Assembly (NCBI GenBank): GCA_036346395.1
Contig: JAYEVG010000076.1
Span: 1-64,000 of the forward strand
Length of the DNA stretch: 64,000 bases
DNA from: Hsuehochloa calcarea
Taxonomy: Eukaryota; Streptophyta; Magnoliopsida; Poales; Poaceae
Reading direction: 5' to 3'
A program made the translations under genes and the position numbers. This document shows, in pieces, positions 47,459 through 59,500 of the stretch (its first letter is position 1; each line of letters starts with the position of its first letter). The notes beneath the pieces were generated by a model. It did not search any database, was not told the origin of the DNA, and saw only the letters and a list, made by a program, of their open reading frames with translations.

Positions 47459-50400
47459 TGTGACGCCCCCGGGATTATTAAGCTTATAATGATTAGTCAC
47501 CACTTGACCCTATCATCATAAGCATAATAACTCGTGACGCCGAGGAATGTATACTTCCCAGTGCAAGATACACCCTCTCACAAAAGTTCATGCATCAATT
47601 CCATTCAATCACATAGAACCAAAAGCACAGAACAAAATAAAGACATACATAATAATATTCAAGAGTAGTTACAACAAAGAGGCCAACCGGCCAACAGATA
47701 AATATTACAGAACAGCGGAAGCAAAAGTGCCATAAGATGGCGATAAACAAAAGAGCCCAACGGTGTGCCTTTTACCCACAAGGCAACCGACCAGCCGCAA
47801 CTAGCCGTCGAACTCAAGAAGACATCTCACGTATGGAGCCCATGGGGCTCACCTTCTTCCTCTGCAGAACAAAAGCAACCCAAAAAAAGTGGGTGAGTAC
47901 TTTGAATGTACTGCAAGATATATAAGAATGATAACAGATCTATACAATAACTAGATGCAAGCTTATTTAAGTGGAGCAGGCTAGGACTCAAGTTTGTAAG
48001 CATAAAACAAGTTTTATTTGCAATAATGTAATAGATTGAAGGCAATTTTGCAATCTGATTTTATTTAATAAAAACAGTAGTAATCAAGTATCAACAAAAG
48101 TAAAATAGTCCTGGAAGTGGCTAACCCAATAGCCACCACAATAGCATGAATTACCCATTCATGCCAACCATGTCAAGTTTTAATTTTAAAACAAAAACAG
48201 TTGTTGAAGTCTAGATCTTGCGTGAAATCACCAAGCGTGTCCACAACCTAGGACGAGGCTATTCGAATAGATTTATCCCTGCAGGGTGTACCAACTTACC
48301 CACATGTCAGACCGCCTTTTTGCCACATGATTAAGCACACTACCTTTGGTATGCCGGCACGGCTAAGTCCTACGAGACTTTTCTAATATTATGTATTACC
48401 TTCGAGTCGCCCGTATGGATAGAAACCCATACGTTGTGTCGGGGTCGTGGCCCAGCCTCGGACAACTACCCCTCACGGGTAAAGCCTCGGACAACTGCGA
48501 CGCCCCTCGAGGTGGAGAGTCCATCCCTAAACTCCACCACCGCACACCCAAACACAAGAACACAATTCCTTTTCACACAACACACACAACGCTCCTCCCG
48601 CGACTGAGATAACACACTCCAAAGTACTAGGTCAAGAGGGGTCCCATATAACCCTCATGTGGTTAGTACGCAAAGTGCTTGGATCGATGGCGCAAGCAAC
48701 ATTTTCGGTCCTTAGGGACACAGGCACCTTTCCTTGTCACACCCAACAATCACACCAACATACCATTGTGTTTAAGTCAAATCATTTTGTTTCATTTTCG
48801 GTTTTCACAAAACAAAAGCATAAGGTGCTGAACCAAAAATAAACAAAATGATTTGTGTGATCAAGGTCATCGACTAAGTCGATAACCGCCCAATTCTACC
48901 GGTAGCTAAGCATTTCTAAGCATGACATCGCAATGACAGTAAAAGAACATAATTAAATCACCGGGCTCTAATTCACCAGCGATGATAATAACTTATGGTT
49001 GTGGTAGGGGATAACATTTTAATGGCAACAATGCATTAGGAATAGCTACCTCTAAGCAGGGCAAAAATAATTGGACACAAAAGCAATGCATACATAAAGT
49101 TTGTAAACAAGATATTAGACTTTGAAAGTAATGGGACATTTATGATAAAATATCTTGCCTTGCTGAAGCTCGCTATTTTGCTGCAGAGGATCACTCTCGA
49201 TATTATCAATATTGTCGCAACCTATCGAAAGAACCAACAAGAACCAATAAGGCGAGAAACCTCAAAAGATGCAACAGCAAAACTCAGCAATAAGACCTCC
49301 AATTTTTACAGTAGAAAGAACATAATTTTTATGAACTAAAGCAACAAGAACCAATTGATTTGGATTCTCAATGCAAAAGTTATGGCCAAAACAATTTCAG
49401 TCGGCCAGAAAATGAAAAACAGCACTATTCACCTAAGCAATGATTTTAGTGAAATTTTCTAGAATGGTGGAGCTACTAAGATTTTTATGCTAAAACAAGC
49501 ATCTTATGAGATGAACAGCCCCACTGGATTCATCTTATTTGAAGCTTGCAATAATTAGTTATGAGTTTTCTAAGTTATACTATTTTTCAGTTGTACATAT
49601 AATCTGTTTAATGCTTACTTTCAAAATCTAAATTTTCTGCTGCAGAAACAAAGTTGAAACCTATTTTAGAATAAAGTTCATTAAAAATGAAAAATATCGA
49701 AAGTGGTTCCACTATTTTTGAAGTTAAAATGCATTAGTTATGCATTTTAGAAGATAAAACTATTTTTCAGTTGATAAATAACCCTACCCGAGAACTATAA
49801 CCCAGATAAACGACGTGGACAAATCTGGGCCGAAGATCCGAAAACAAACGGCCCAAACACGCAGCAACAGAGCGAACGCGCGAACCCTAAACATCGACCG
49901 TTGGATGAAAGATAAACGAACCAGATGCCAAGGATGTTCGGCGGTCCGAACGTTCACACGTACGTGAACCGTTGATATTGGATCCAACGGTCCACGCGGA
50001 TCGAACCGCTCGGACGGTCCGAACGCTCATCCGATCCGACCGTTGATCGAAAATCGGACGGCCACGCCGCGATGACTTAGCGCCGCGTCCGATCACGCCA
50101 CAAGAATCCGAGCGATTGATCTAAAATCCTACGGCCAAACTCAACGATAATCGAAAGCTCTCATTTTTCGTCCGACAACGATGATCGACAAAGAACAGAG
50201 GCAATGCCCGACGATGCGCCGCGACTCAAGCAAAATAGCGAAATCTAAAGCTACTACGATGATCGCAATAGCATGGAGTACCCATCAAGCAAGGAATTGG
50301 ACAGATATGGACTTACGAGTCGAGATGACAATAACCAATTTTCGCCAAAGAGGGGGAAAACCAAATTGATAAGATTCCTCGCGCCAAATGTGAAATTGAT

Positions 50401-51822
50401 TGAGGGCTAATGCGCAGAGATGAGAGTAAGCGAAGGAGCAAGGAATTTGAAAATGGTGCACTTACGAGCTAAAGAAGAAGATCACCCTTTGCTACCGAAA
50501 GGGGAAAACAGACTTGAGCCGCTCTCACGCCAAAAGCAAAATCGACAGAGGGTTAATACTCTTCGAGAGGCTAAGCAACTGAGGAAGCAACTGGTTCGGA
50601 TGAGAGGGCCAAGAACACCACTTTCACCGAAGAACTTGAAGCTTCAACAATGGCGGCCGAGAGCAATATTTCACCAAGGAGCTCACTCAGTGCACTAGAA
50701 GTGATGTTGAAGCTCAAAGGTGTTCAAAGAATGCTAAGGAAGCAATGAAGAAGCTTATATAGGCCGAGAGGGCAAAGGATGGAGCAATGCAACTTTCGGT
50801 CAAAAGCTTGCTGTCCAAACTGGCCGAAGGGATCGGGGCAGGTAACAGCAGTGGAGACGACGACTATGGAGGCGACCAGACGGGAGCAATAAATGCAGAA
50901 GAGCCGTTGGCCGAAAGCTTGAGGTGACAATGCTCGCCGGCGTGTCTTGCACGCCACCCATCGCTGACTACGGCGAGCGCGAAATGGAGGAAGACGATAG
51001 CCGACAACCGTTGTATTCAATCGGACAATCAAATAGATCGGTTCGATTATAACGAATGAAACGCCACTTAATCTGGACCGCTGATTTGGATCCTACGGCT
51101 CACGCTGCGCGAGGAGTTCGATGGTCCGAACGCTCACGCGATCGTGAGCCGCTGATTTAGAATCCAATGGTTCAAATGGATCGTGGCTCGGATGGTCCGA
51201 ACGCTCACGCGATCGTGGCCGCTTGATGCCGATCCAACGACTCACAACACTCGCGCCGAACGATCGCGTGCGGTGCGCTTAGTTGATGAACTAAATCAAG
51301 TGGCTCGAGCCCGAGTCCGATCCGAACCCGAGGAACAAAGTGAAAACCGGTTAGGGTTTGAATTTGAATAACTGATTTTTTGAGGAATTATTTGGGGTAG
51401 CAAACAAACTCCAAAATTTATGAAATTTTAATCGAGATTGTTAACAGAGGAGGAACCTTATATAAAATTTTCAGAGACTTTTATGCATCGCATTTTCTCT
51501 AAAAATTCCAGAAGGCTATATCAGAGTTTGACTAATGTTTGACTTGTCTCAAAAATTATCAAATAATTTGAAAATTATGAAATAATTTCGAGGTGTTAAA
51601 CATCACCCTAGGTCCAATGAAAATTATCGTGAGGGGTTGGGCACTGTGTTTTCATTGAGGAGATTTATGACTTGAATTTAATTGGGGAAATTTTGAGTTT
51701 TAATTTCCACCAATTAAAGGAAAGAGGTTTCAAACATCAGAACAACACATGAGGCAACAAAAGTTTTAATTTATCCTCATTTTTATTACATCTCAAACAC
51801 AAACCCAATTTGGGATGTTACA
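47459..51822 (-). repeat. Solo LTR of a Tekay-like element, minus strand
   Basis: 4,364 bases running TGTGACGCCCCCGGG to GGGATGTTACA, flanked on both sides by ATTTT (47454-47458 and 51823-51827). No internal sequence, so it is a solo LTR formed by LTR-LTR recombination. It aligns along its length with the reversed Tekay LTR but is clearly diverged from it, so it is a different subfamily. Confidence 0.9.
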
Positions 51823-51827
51823 ATTTT

Positions 51828-52080
51828 CGTTGACTGAACCTTGCTCTTTAGTGGTAATAGATCTTACCTTAATCTTTCGATTTTTATCTTCTCAATCAAT
51901 TACTCGCTCATTCAATACGGGCTAGTTGAATTGGGAAGTTGAGTTTTGGTTTTATGATTCCTTGCCGCTTTTGGAGTCTTTTATAAGGTGTTTAAGATTA
52001 TACACATACTGCTTTTGGCTTTCTGTTAGGTGATATTCCATTCCCTAGTCGTTAGCTTTTCGCTTTCTTCGGCTTTGAAT
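51828..52080 (+). other. Leader of the Tekay element, second part
   Basis: AT-rich sequence between the solo LTR and gag; no signal beyond that. Confidence 0.6.
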
Positions 52081-53210
52081 CTTTGAGTCTAGTTTTAACC
52101 AAAGTTTCTTGTAACAGATGGTCTGACCTTTTCGTAGCGCCAAGGCCGATGAGCTGGTCCGACGAGATCTTCCTCCTCCTCCGACCATGGCCGAGGTCCT
52201 TCTTCGATCGAGCGCAACCGCAGAGGACGGAGGGTTCTTCGACGCCATCGCGCAACACTTCCGCCCTTACGGTGCTTCGTGATCCGGGCAAGGGAGTGGA
52301 CACCACCGTGGGGCACTTATGAGTTTCTTCGCACCCACCCCACATTCTCCGTGTCCGAGGACACGCTGACGCAGACGATCGGCTTCGTCTCGTGGAGCGA
52401 AGCTCGCGATAGCGCAGCGCCGGAGCACGAGAAGGCGCTGTTCGCATCGCACCACCGGAGGGTGCCGCTTGTCTTGGTGGGAGAGCTTTCGCCATGCACC
52501 GACGCCACACCGCTCACTTGGGAGGAGTTCCGACCGCCTTCCGTCGAGTCACATTCCTTCCTACCGATGAGGTCAAGAAGAAGGAGTTCTTGTCGCCGGA
52601 CAAGGACGCCTCGCCATTCTGAGTACTGCACGAGTTTAACCATTTGGCTCGTTATGCTCGGAGGAGGTGGCCACCGATGAGGCCAAGCAAGAGAAGTTCA
52701 AGGATGGTTTGTCCGAGGAGCTTCAGACAAGCTATCCATCGCCGACTTCCGGATTTCCGTGCCTTGGTGGACAAGGCCATCGCCGCCGAAAGCACTCGTG
52801 GAGGCGCGCCAGGATTCCCGCAGCGTAAGTGGGAGGCCCGAAGTCATCCAGGCCGCCTATCCTCGCTTCAAATCCGCCTCGTGGGTCGTGGTCGGCAAGC
52901 CAAGACCCCGAGGCCCGCAAGACTGCTTCGCTTCTTCGCAGCCGTGCCCGGGCCACGCACTCGCGAAGTCGCCAGGTGGCCCCGCAACTCTACCGCCGGG
53001 GTCACTTGCTTCACTTTGAATCGAAGGGGCATTATGCGAACCAATGCCCTAAGAAGACAGAGCACCGCCCTAATGGAGGACGCGAGCCGAGGTGGTCCTT
53101 CTCAGACTCAAGATAGTCCCTACTACCCAAGGCGTGAGTAGTGGTCGCGTCAACCTCATCTCGTGGAGGAGGCACGGGAGGCACCCACGTCGGCCGGGTA
53201 CACTTTCTGC
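52081..53210 (+). pseudogene. Tekay gag
   Basis: Frame-broken gag: FFDAIAQHFRPYGA near 52235-52275, an EFLSPD-type block near 52585, a FRALVDKAIAAES block (52757-52795) and the zinc knuckle remnant HFESKGHYANQCPKK (53011-53055). The first cysteines of the knuckle appear one frame away (TGCTTC at 53008). Gag packages the RNA; the family normally has one uninterrupted frame into protease. At least four frame changes are needed to follow it. Confidence 0.75.
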
Positions 53211-53214
53211 TAAC

Positions 53215-53640
53215 TCTCATTCTGCTACTCTTTATTTGATTCAGAGCATCTCATTCTTTTATTTCTGAGTCTTTTGCTGCTTTTAGTGAGCTCCTCTTTA
53301 CTCCATTGTTGGTCCCGTTGCTCATTCGCTCTCCTGGTTCGGAGTTGAGAGCTGAATCTGAGTGTAGGGATGTCCCAATTGAGATTGAGGGAGTGAGATT
53401 CTTCGCGAATCTTATCCTCCTCCATTCAGCAAGTTTAGATGTAATTCTTGGTATGGATTGGTTGTCTCAGCATAAGGGACAAATCGATTGCGCCAAGAAG
53501 TGCGCCTCTATCTAGTCTTTCCGTGGAGCAGTTCGCTTTTACCGGTCGCTAGGCCCGCATCTCTTCGCGCTTGAAGCGAAGCCCGCTCTAGATAATAGTG
53601 AAGTCCCAACAGTTTGTGACTTCGTTGATGTCTTTCCTGA
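53215..53640 (+). pseudogene. Tekay aspartic protease
   Basis: The active-site region reads TTTGATTCA (FDS) at about 53236 followed by a short-by-one or two GC word and SHSFIS, fitting the DSGA motif. The C-terminal half is in frame from 53306: a VPIEIEGV block and LDVILGMDWLSQHKGQIDCA (53427-53490), diagnostic for gypsy proteases. It processes the polyprotein. Confidence 0.8.
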
Positions 53641-54470
53641 AGATCTTCCAGGGATGCCACCAGTTCGAGACCTCGAGTTTGTCATTGAGTTGGTTCCCGG
53701 TACTGCCCCGATTTCAAAGAGGCATTATCGGATGCCACCAAACGAGTTGGTGGAGTTGAAGAAGCAATTGAATGAGCTGCAAGAAAAGGTTTCATCCGCC
53801 TAGCTCATCCCCGTGGGGTTGTCCAAAGAATCTTCGTAAAGAAGAAGGACAATACTTTACGCATGTGCGTGGATTACCGTCCGCTTAATGAGGTAACGGT
53901 AAAGAACAAGTATCCATTGCCCCGCATTGATGATCTCTTTGATCAATTAACGGGAGCTCGAGTATTCTCCAAGATTGATTTGAGAGTGGGATATCATCAA
54001 GTTCGGATACGACCCGAAGATATTCCAAAGACGGCTTTCTCTACTCGCTACGGCTTGTACGAGTATACCGTCATGTCATTTGGTTTAACCAATGCTCCTG
54101 CCTTGTTCATGAACCTCATGAATTCGGCATTCATGGAGTATTTGGATAAGTTTGTTGTGGTCTTCATCGATGATATTCTTATATATTCTAAGAACGATGA
54201 GGAACATGATGAGCATCTGAGGCTTGTGTTGGGCAAGCTTCGTGAGCACCAGCTGTATGCAAAATTCAGCAAGTGCGCGTTCTGGTTGAAGGAAGTGGCC
54301 TTCCTGGGTCATGTTCTTTCGGCAGGAGGCGTGGCCATTGATCCTAGTAAGATCAGCGATGTTCTTTCTTGGTGTCAGCCTACTTCGGTAACCGAAGTGC
54401 GGAGTTTTCTCGGTTTAGCTGGATATTATCGCCGTTTTATCGAGAACTTCCAAGATCGCGGCCGGCGACG
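53641..54470 (+). pseudogene. Tekay reverse transcriptase
   Basis: From 53701 the frame gives the SKRHYRMPP block, KKKDNTLRMCVDYRPLNEVT, KYPLPRIDDLFDQL, FSKIDLRVGYHQVRI, the MSFGLTNAP block and the catalytic VFIDDILIYSK (FIDD at 54163-54174), then FLGHVLSAGGVAIDP and RSFLGLAGYYRRFIENF. This is an almost complete Ty3/gypsy RT of the Tekay type. One stop (53802-53804) and one frame change near 53790 lie near its start, and frame is lost after 54445. Confidence 0.93.
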
Positions 54471-54908
54471 GAGTTGCTCAAGAAGGACAAGAAGTTCTTG
54501 TGGTCCGATGCTTGTGAGGAAAGCTTCCAAGTACTCAAGGAGCGTTTAACCACCGCTCCCGTCCTTGTTCTTCCCAATATCCATCGAAGCTTCGATATCT
54601 TCTACGATGCTTCTCGTCGAGGACTCGGTTGTGTACTTATGCAAGAAGGCAAGGTAGTGGCCTATGCATCAACGCAATTGAGACCTCATGAACTCAACTA
54701 TCCTACCCATGACTTGGAATTAGCTGCTGTGATTCATGCACTTAAGATTTGGAGACATTACCTAATCGGTAATCGTTGCGAAGTGTATTCGGATCACAAA
54801 AGCCTAAAGTATTTGTTCACCCAACCAGATCTGAACCTCAGGCAAAAGAGATGGTTGGAGTTGATCAAGGACTATGACATGGGTATTCACTACCATCCGC
54901 AAGGCTAA
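54450..54908 (+). pseudogene. Tekay RNase H
   Basis: In a frame different from RT: LLKKDKKFLWSDACEESF, then APVLVLPNIHRSFDIFYDAS with the first catalytic Asp, GLGCVLMQEGKVVAYASTQL, a HDLELAAVIHALKIWRHYL block with the conserved Glu, and VYSDHKSLKYLFTQ with the next Asp. Ends in a stop at 54906-54908 after YDMGIHYHPQG, where the family continues KANVVADALSR; the continuation is seen in the next frame. Confidence 0.93.
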
Positions 54909-55990
54909 TGTCGATTGCCGAGCGCGCCATCGCAAAGCGCATTGCAATGCCTTGTTGCTCCAGGAATGTCAACCCACTCTTCTGGAGGAATTTCAGCGTC
55001 TCAACTTGGGATTGGTTGAGCATGGTTCCCTCGCTGCCTTGGTTGTGCAACCAACCTTGGTGGATCGGATTAAGGTCGCTCAACAATCAGATGTTGGGGT
55101 AAACCGCATCAAGGAAAATGTCAAGAACGGAGCAGCCAAGTGCTTCTCTGAGGATGAGCATGGTGTTGTAAGGTTCGGGCAACGCCTTGTGGTTCCAAAG
55201 GACATGGAGTTGCGGGATTTGATTCTCCGCGAGGCCCATGATTCGCCTTTGTCTATTCATCCCGGGGCCACAAAGATGTATCAAGATCTCCGTTAGGGAT
55301 TTTGGTGGACCCGAATGAAGAGGGAGATTGCGATGTTCGTTGCCGAGTGCGACGTGTGTCGTCGTGTCAAGGCCGAGCATCGGCCCAACAGATCGCTCAA
55401 CCCTTGCCTATTCCGGAATGGAAGTGGGATTCGATCGGGATGGATTTTATCACCGGTCTGCCGCGCACCTCCAAGAGCAATGATGCTATCTGGGTTGTCA
55501 TTGATCGGCTAACTAAGGTGGCTCATTTCCTTCCAGTCAAGACGGATCTCCGCGTAGGTCTTCTGGCGGATCTCTACTTTGCCCGCATCGTGAGCTTACA
55601 TGGGGTACCTAAGACAATTGTCTCGGATCGTGGTTCTCTTTTCACCTCTCGCTTTTGGCGTAGTTTGCAAGAGGCCATGGGAACCCGTTTACCTTTAGCT
55701 CAAGATATCACCCCTAAACCGATGGTCGACCGAAAGGGTCGACCAAGTGTTGGAAGACATGCCCGTGCTTGTGTCCTCTCCTATGGAAAGAATTGGGAGA
55801 AATGCTTGCCATTTGCCGAAGTTTTCCTACAACAACATTTCGTGCCGGCCTCGTGATGTCACCTTTCGAGGCCTTGTACGGAGAAAGTGCGAACCCCGCT
55901 GAATCTGGTCGAGACGGCGAAAGACCATTCTTTGCCCGACTCGATCAATGAGGCCGAGAGTCAAGTCCAAATTTTATTCGTGATCGCTGC
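54874..55990 (+). pseudogene. Tekay integrase
   Basis: Zinc-binding region: H and H in EAHDSPLSIHPGATKMYQDL (55232-55294), then C and C in FVAECDVCRRVKAEH (55335-55380), interrupted by a stop at 55294-55296. Core: WDSIGMDFITGLPR with the first Asp (about 55425-55465), IVSDRGSLFTSRFW with the second (55618-55660). The glutamate block (normally QTERV) lies near 55725-55745 in a run with missing bases. It continues VLSYGKNWEKCLPFAE and MSPFEALYGE (55853-55885). It integrates the cDNA. At least five frame changes. Confidence 0.9.
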
Positions 55991-56470
55991 GCATGCACTC
56001 AATCCGGATAAAAGAGCTATGCGGATCGCCGCGTTGCGAGTTGAGCTTTGAGCCCAATGACTTTGTGTATCTCAAGGTCTCTCCTTTGAAGGGCCATCAA
56101 CGTTTCGGCGTCAAGGGCAAGCTAGCTCCTCGATATGTCGGTCCCTACCGCTGTCGCCGAGAAGAAAGGAGCCGTTGCCTATAAGTTGGAGTTGCCAACT
56201 GCACTCGAGGGGTACATGATGTTTTCCATGTGTCCCAATTAAAGAAGTGCCTCTGTTCCAATCGAGGAAGCTCGCTGGAAACTCTAGATGTCCAAAAGGA
56301 TTTGACCTATCGCGAGCACCCTGCTCGCATACTCGATTGGTGAACGAAGAACAAGGAATAAAACCATTAGATTCCTCAAAGTTCAGTGGTCGAACCATTC
56401 CGAGGATGAGGCTACTTGGGAAAGGGAAAATCGTCTCCGTGCAGACTATCCATCTTTCTTTACCGAGTGA
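55991..56470 (+). pseudogene. Tekay integrase C-terminus and chromodomain
   Basis: FEPNDFVYLKVSPLKG near 56048-56095, KGKLAPRYVGPY near 56118-56150, YKLELP-type and VHDVFHVSQLKK-type blocks (56180-56250), then a DLTYREHPARILDW block (56298-56340) and KVQWSNHSEDEATWERE (56380-56430), ending YPSFFTE with a TGA at 56468-56470. The chromodomain of chromoviruses recognises histone marks and steers integration to heterochromatin. Stops and shifts interrupt it at 56340 and near 56360. Confidence 0.88.
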
Positions 56471-56496
56471 GCCAAATCTCGGGACGAGATTTTTGT

Positions 56497-56509
56497 AAGG
56501 GGGAGGTTT
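56497..56509 (+). other. Polypurine tract of the Tekay element
   Basis: AAGGGGGAGGTTT, immediately before the 3' LTR start TGTAACATCC at 56510. Confidence 0.9.
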
Positions 56510-59500
56510 TGTAACATCCCAAAATTGGTTTGTGTTTCAAATGTAATAAAAATGAGGAGAAATTAATAATTTTTCTCGATCTTGATTTTTGTAATCAGCC
56601 CATAATTTTGTAAAGGAATTATGTGAAATCAAAAATCAAATTGCCATTTGACACCAACACAAATCTCCTTCATGAAAATCTTGTGCCCAACCCCTGAAAA
56701 TAATTTTCTTTGAACCTAGGAGTGATGTTTAACACCTCGTAATTATTTCATAATTTTCAGAAATTATTTGATAATTTTGAGACAAGTCAAACATTAGTCA
56801 AACTCCTAAAATAGCATTCTGGAATTTTTAGAGAAAATACAGTGCATAAAAGTCTCTGAAAATTTTATATAAGGTTCCTCCTGCTGTCAAGAATCTCCGC
56901 TAAAATTTCATAAATTTTGGAGTTTGTTTGCTACCCCAAATAATTCCTCCAAAAATCAGGTATTCAAATTCAAACCCTAACCGGCTTTCACTGCTGTTCC
57001 TCGGTTCGGATCGGACTCGGCTCGAGCCACTTGATTTGGTTCAGTCAACTAAACGCACCGGCGCGCGTCGATCGAGCGCGAGTGTTGTGCGCCGTTGATC
57101 AAGATCAAACGCCCACGATCGCGTGAACGTTCGACCATCCGCGCGCCGATCCATTTGAACCGCTGATTCTAAATCGAGGGTCCACAATCGCGCGTGAACG
57201 TTCGGACTATCCGAACGCCTCACGCCACGCGGAACCGTAGGATCCAAATCAACGGTCCGTGATTGAGTGAGCGCTTGAATCGCTGTAATCGAACCGACCG
57301 CTTCACCCGTCCGATTTCAATCCAACTACCGCTCATTGTTTTCCTCCGCTCGCAAGGCCGCCATGGTCAACTGTAGTTGGTGAAAATTTCAGAGCGTGGC
57401 AGTGCGGCGTCCCTTCTACCTTTCGGCCAACGGCTCTCAGCATTTAATGCTCCCGTCCGGCCGCCTCCATAGTCGTCGCCTCCTTCGCTTTTACCGCTTC
57501 GCCGCCTCGGCCAACCTCAAAGACAAAGGCATCACCATTTTCCCTCCCGTTGCTTCTTCCTTGCTTCTCGGCCTATAAGACTCCTCCGGTGGCTTCCTTA
57601 TCCTCCTTTAAACACCCTCGAGCTACAGCTTCACTTCTAGCGCACGGAGTGAGCTCATTTTCGAGTTTCCACCTTCGGTCGCCATTGCCGCCATTGCCGA
57701 GCTTCAGAGTTTGCAGTGAAAGTGGTGCTTCGGTCATTCTCACTCAAATTCCTTGCTGCCATAGCTTCCTCTCCTCTCTGTGAGCAATAGCCCTCACTCA
57801 ATTTTTCGTTTGCTTGCATAGAGCAGATCAATTTCGGTTTTCCCCCATTTCGTCCGAAAACGCTCATCATCGTCTCCAGCGTCGGTGAGTGCTCTAACCC
57901 TCCGTTTCGCTCGGTAGCATCCTCGTGAACCTCTAGATGCTCTAGCAAGCTTTAGTTAGCCTTCGACGCCGCGGTATCGCATTGTCGTCGTTATCAGTGC
58001 TTAGCGCCGCCGCTCGTCGCCGTTGCGCCGCCGCTCTGGTCCTCCATCCGAGGTATGGTTGGTACCAGAGTGTGCGCATCGTTATTGTGCATCTTTTGGT
58101 AGTCTTTGATTGCTCGCTTTAGTTTCGAGTCGCGCGCATTCGCCGAGTAAGCTTCAGGCCGTTGTCGGATGAAAATCAGCGAATTTTTCGTTGTCGTTGT
58201 TTTGGGCCGCTGGATCTTAGATCGACGGTTCACGCGGCGATGCGCGTTCTCAATCACCCCGTGCGCCGATTCATCGCGGAACCGCTGGATCCGCATCCAA
58301 CGGTTGACGTTTAGGGTTTCGCGACGACGCTGCTGCAAGGCCGCCGCCGAGCTTGACCGTTGGATCCAAGATCAACGGCCCCGATTCGAGTGAACGTTCG
58401 ACCGTCCGAACGCCGATCAACAGGATCGTTGGATCCAAGATCAACGGTCCTCGTGCGTGAACGCTCGACCGCCTCAACGCCCCGATCCACGCGGAACCGT
58501 TGATCTGCATCCAACGGCGAAGCGTTTAAGGCTTGTGAATCCCGCGTGCGCGCGTTATCCCGGGGCTTGGGCCGTCGGATCCAAGATCGACGCTCCTCGT
58601 TCGTCCACGTCAATTCTCATTTCTGGTTTTTCCCAAAAGGATTTATTTATCAACTGAAAAATATGATAACTTGTAAAATGCATAACTATTTCATTTCAAA
58701 TCCTTTTCGGTTGATTCAAATTTTGTTGGTTATGTTTTTAACTAGACTTTAATTTAAAAATGTTTCCAAACTCAATATAACTCCAGAAAATTTTGCTAAT
58801 GAATAGTAGCATTTTTGAGTTATAAAAGCTGAGCAAAATTGTTTTGCCATATCTTTTGCATTAAGAATCCAAATCAATTGGTTCTTGTTGCTAAATTCAT
58901 TATAAATCATGACCTTACTACTGTAAAATTTTCAGAATTTTTGGGGAAAGTTCACTGTTGAGTCTTTGCGTTTTATTCGCTCTTATCGTTTGTTTCTCGC
59001 TTTTCGTTAGGATCCGAAGAGCTCATTGATGATATTATTGATTCTCAGCAGCACCTTGACCCACAGCAAGCAGGCAAGCAATTTGATCATATTAATCCCA
59101 TTATTTTCAAGTCTAATATATTGATTTTAACTTGTATGTATGCATTGTTATTTTGTTGTTAAATTATGGTTAGTATCCTATAGTTGCATAATCTGTAGGA
59201 CTTGTTTATCCTTTACTGCCATGAGCCTAGGTTATTTGCTATGATTTGAGTTCGATGGATGAGCTCTTGTCATTTAGTAGAATACGAATTGGAATTGCTT
59301 AGAAATGCTTAGTTTCGGTAGCAATGGGCGATCATCGATCTTAGTCGATGATCTTGATCACACATTTATTTATTATGCCATTATGTTCTGCACTTATGCT
59401 TTGTTACTTTATAAAGTCAAAAACTGAAAATAAAATTGTTTTAGACTTGGGCACAATGGTATGTTGGTGTGATCTGTTGGTGTGAATGGAATGGTGCCTA

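Noticed and set aside
52052..52510. A 152-codon minus-strand frame
   Set aside because: Antisense of Tekay gag; low-complexity Arg/Ser-rich residues and no domain.
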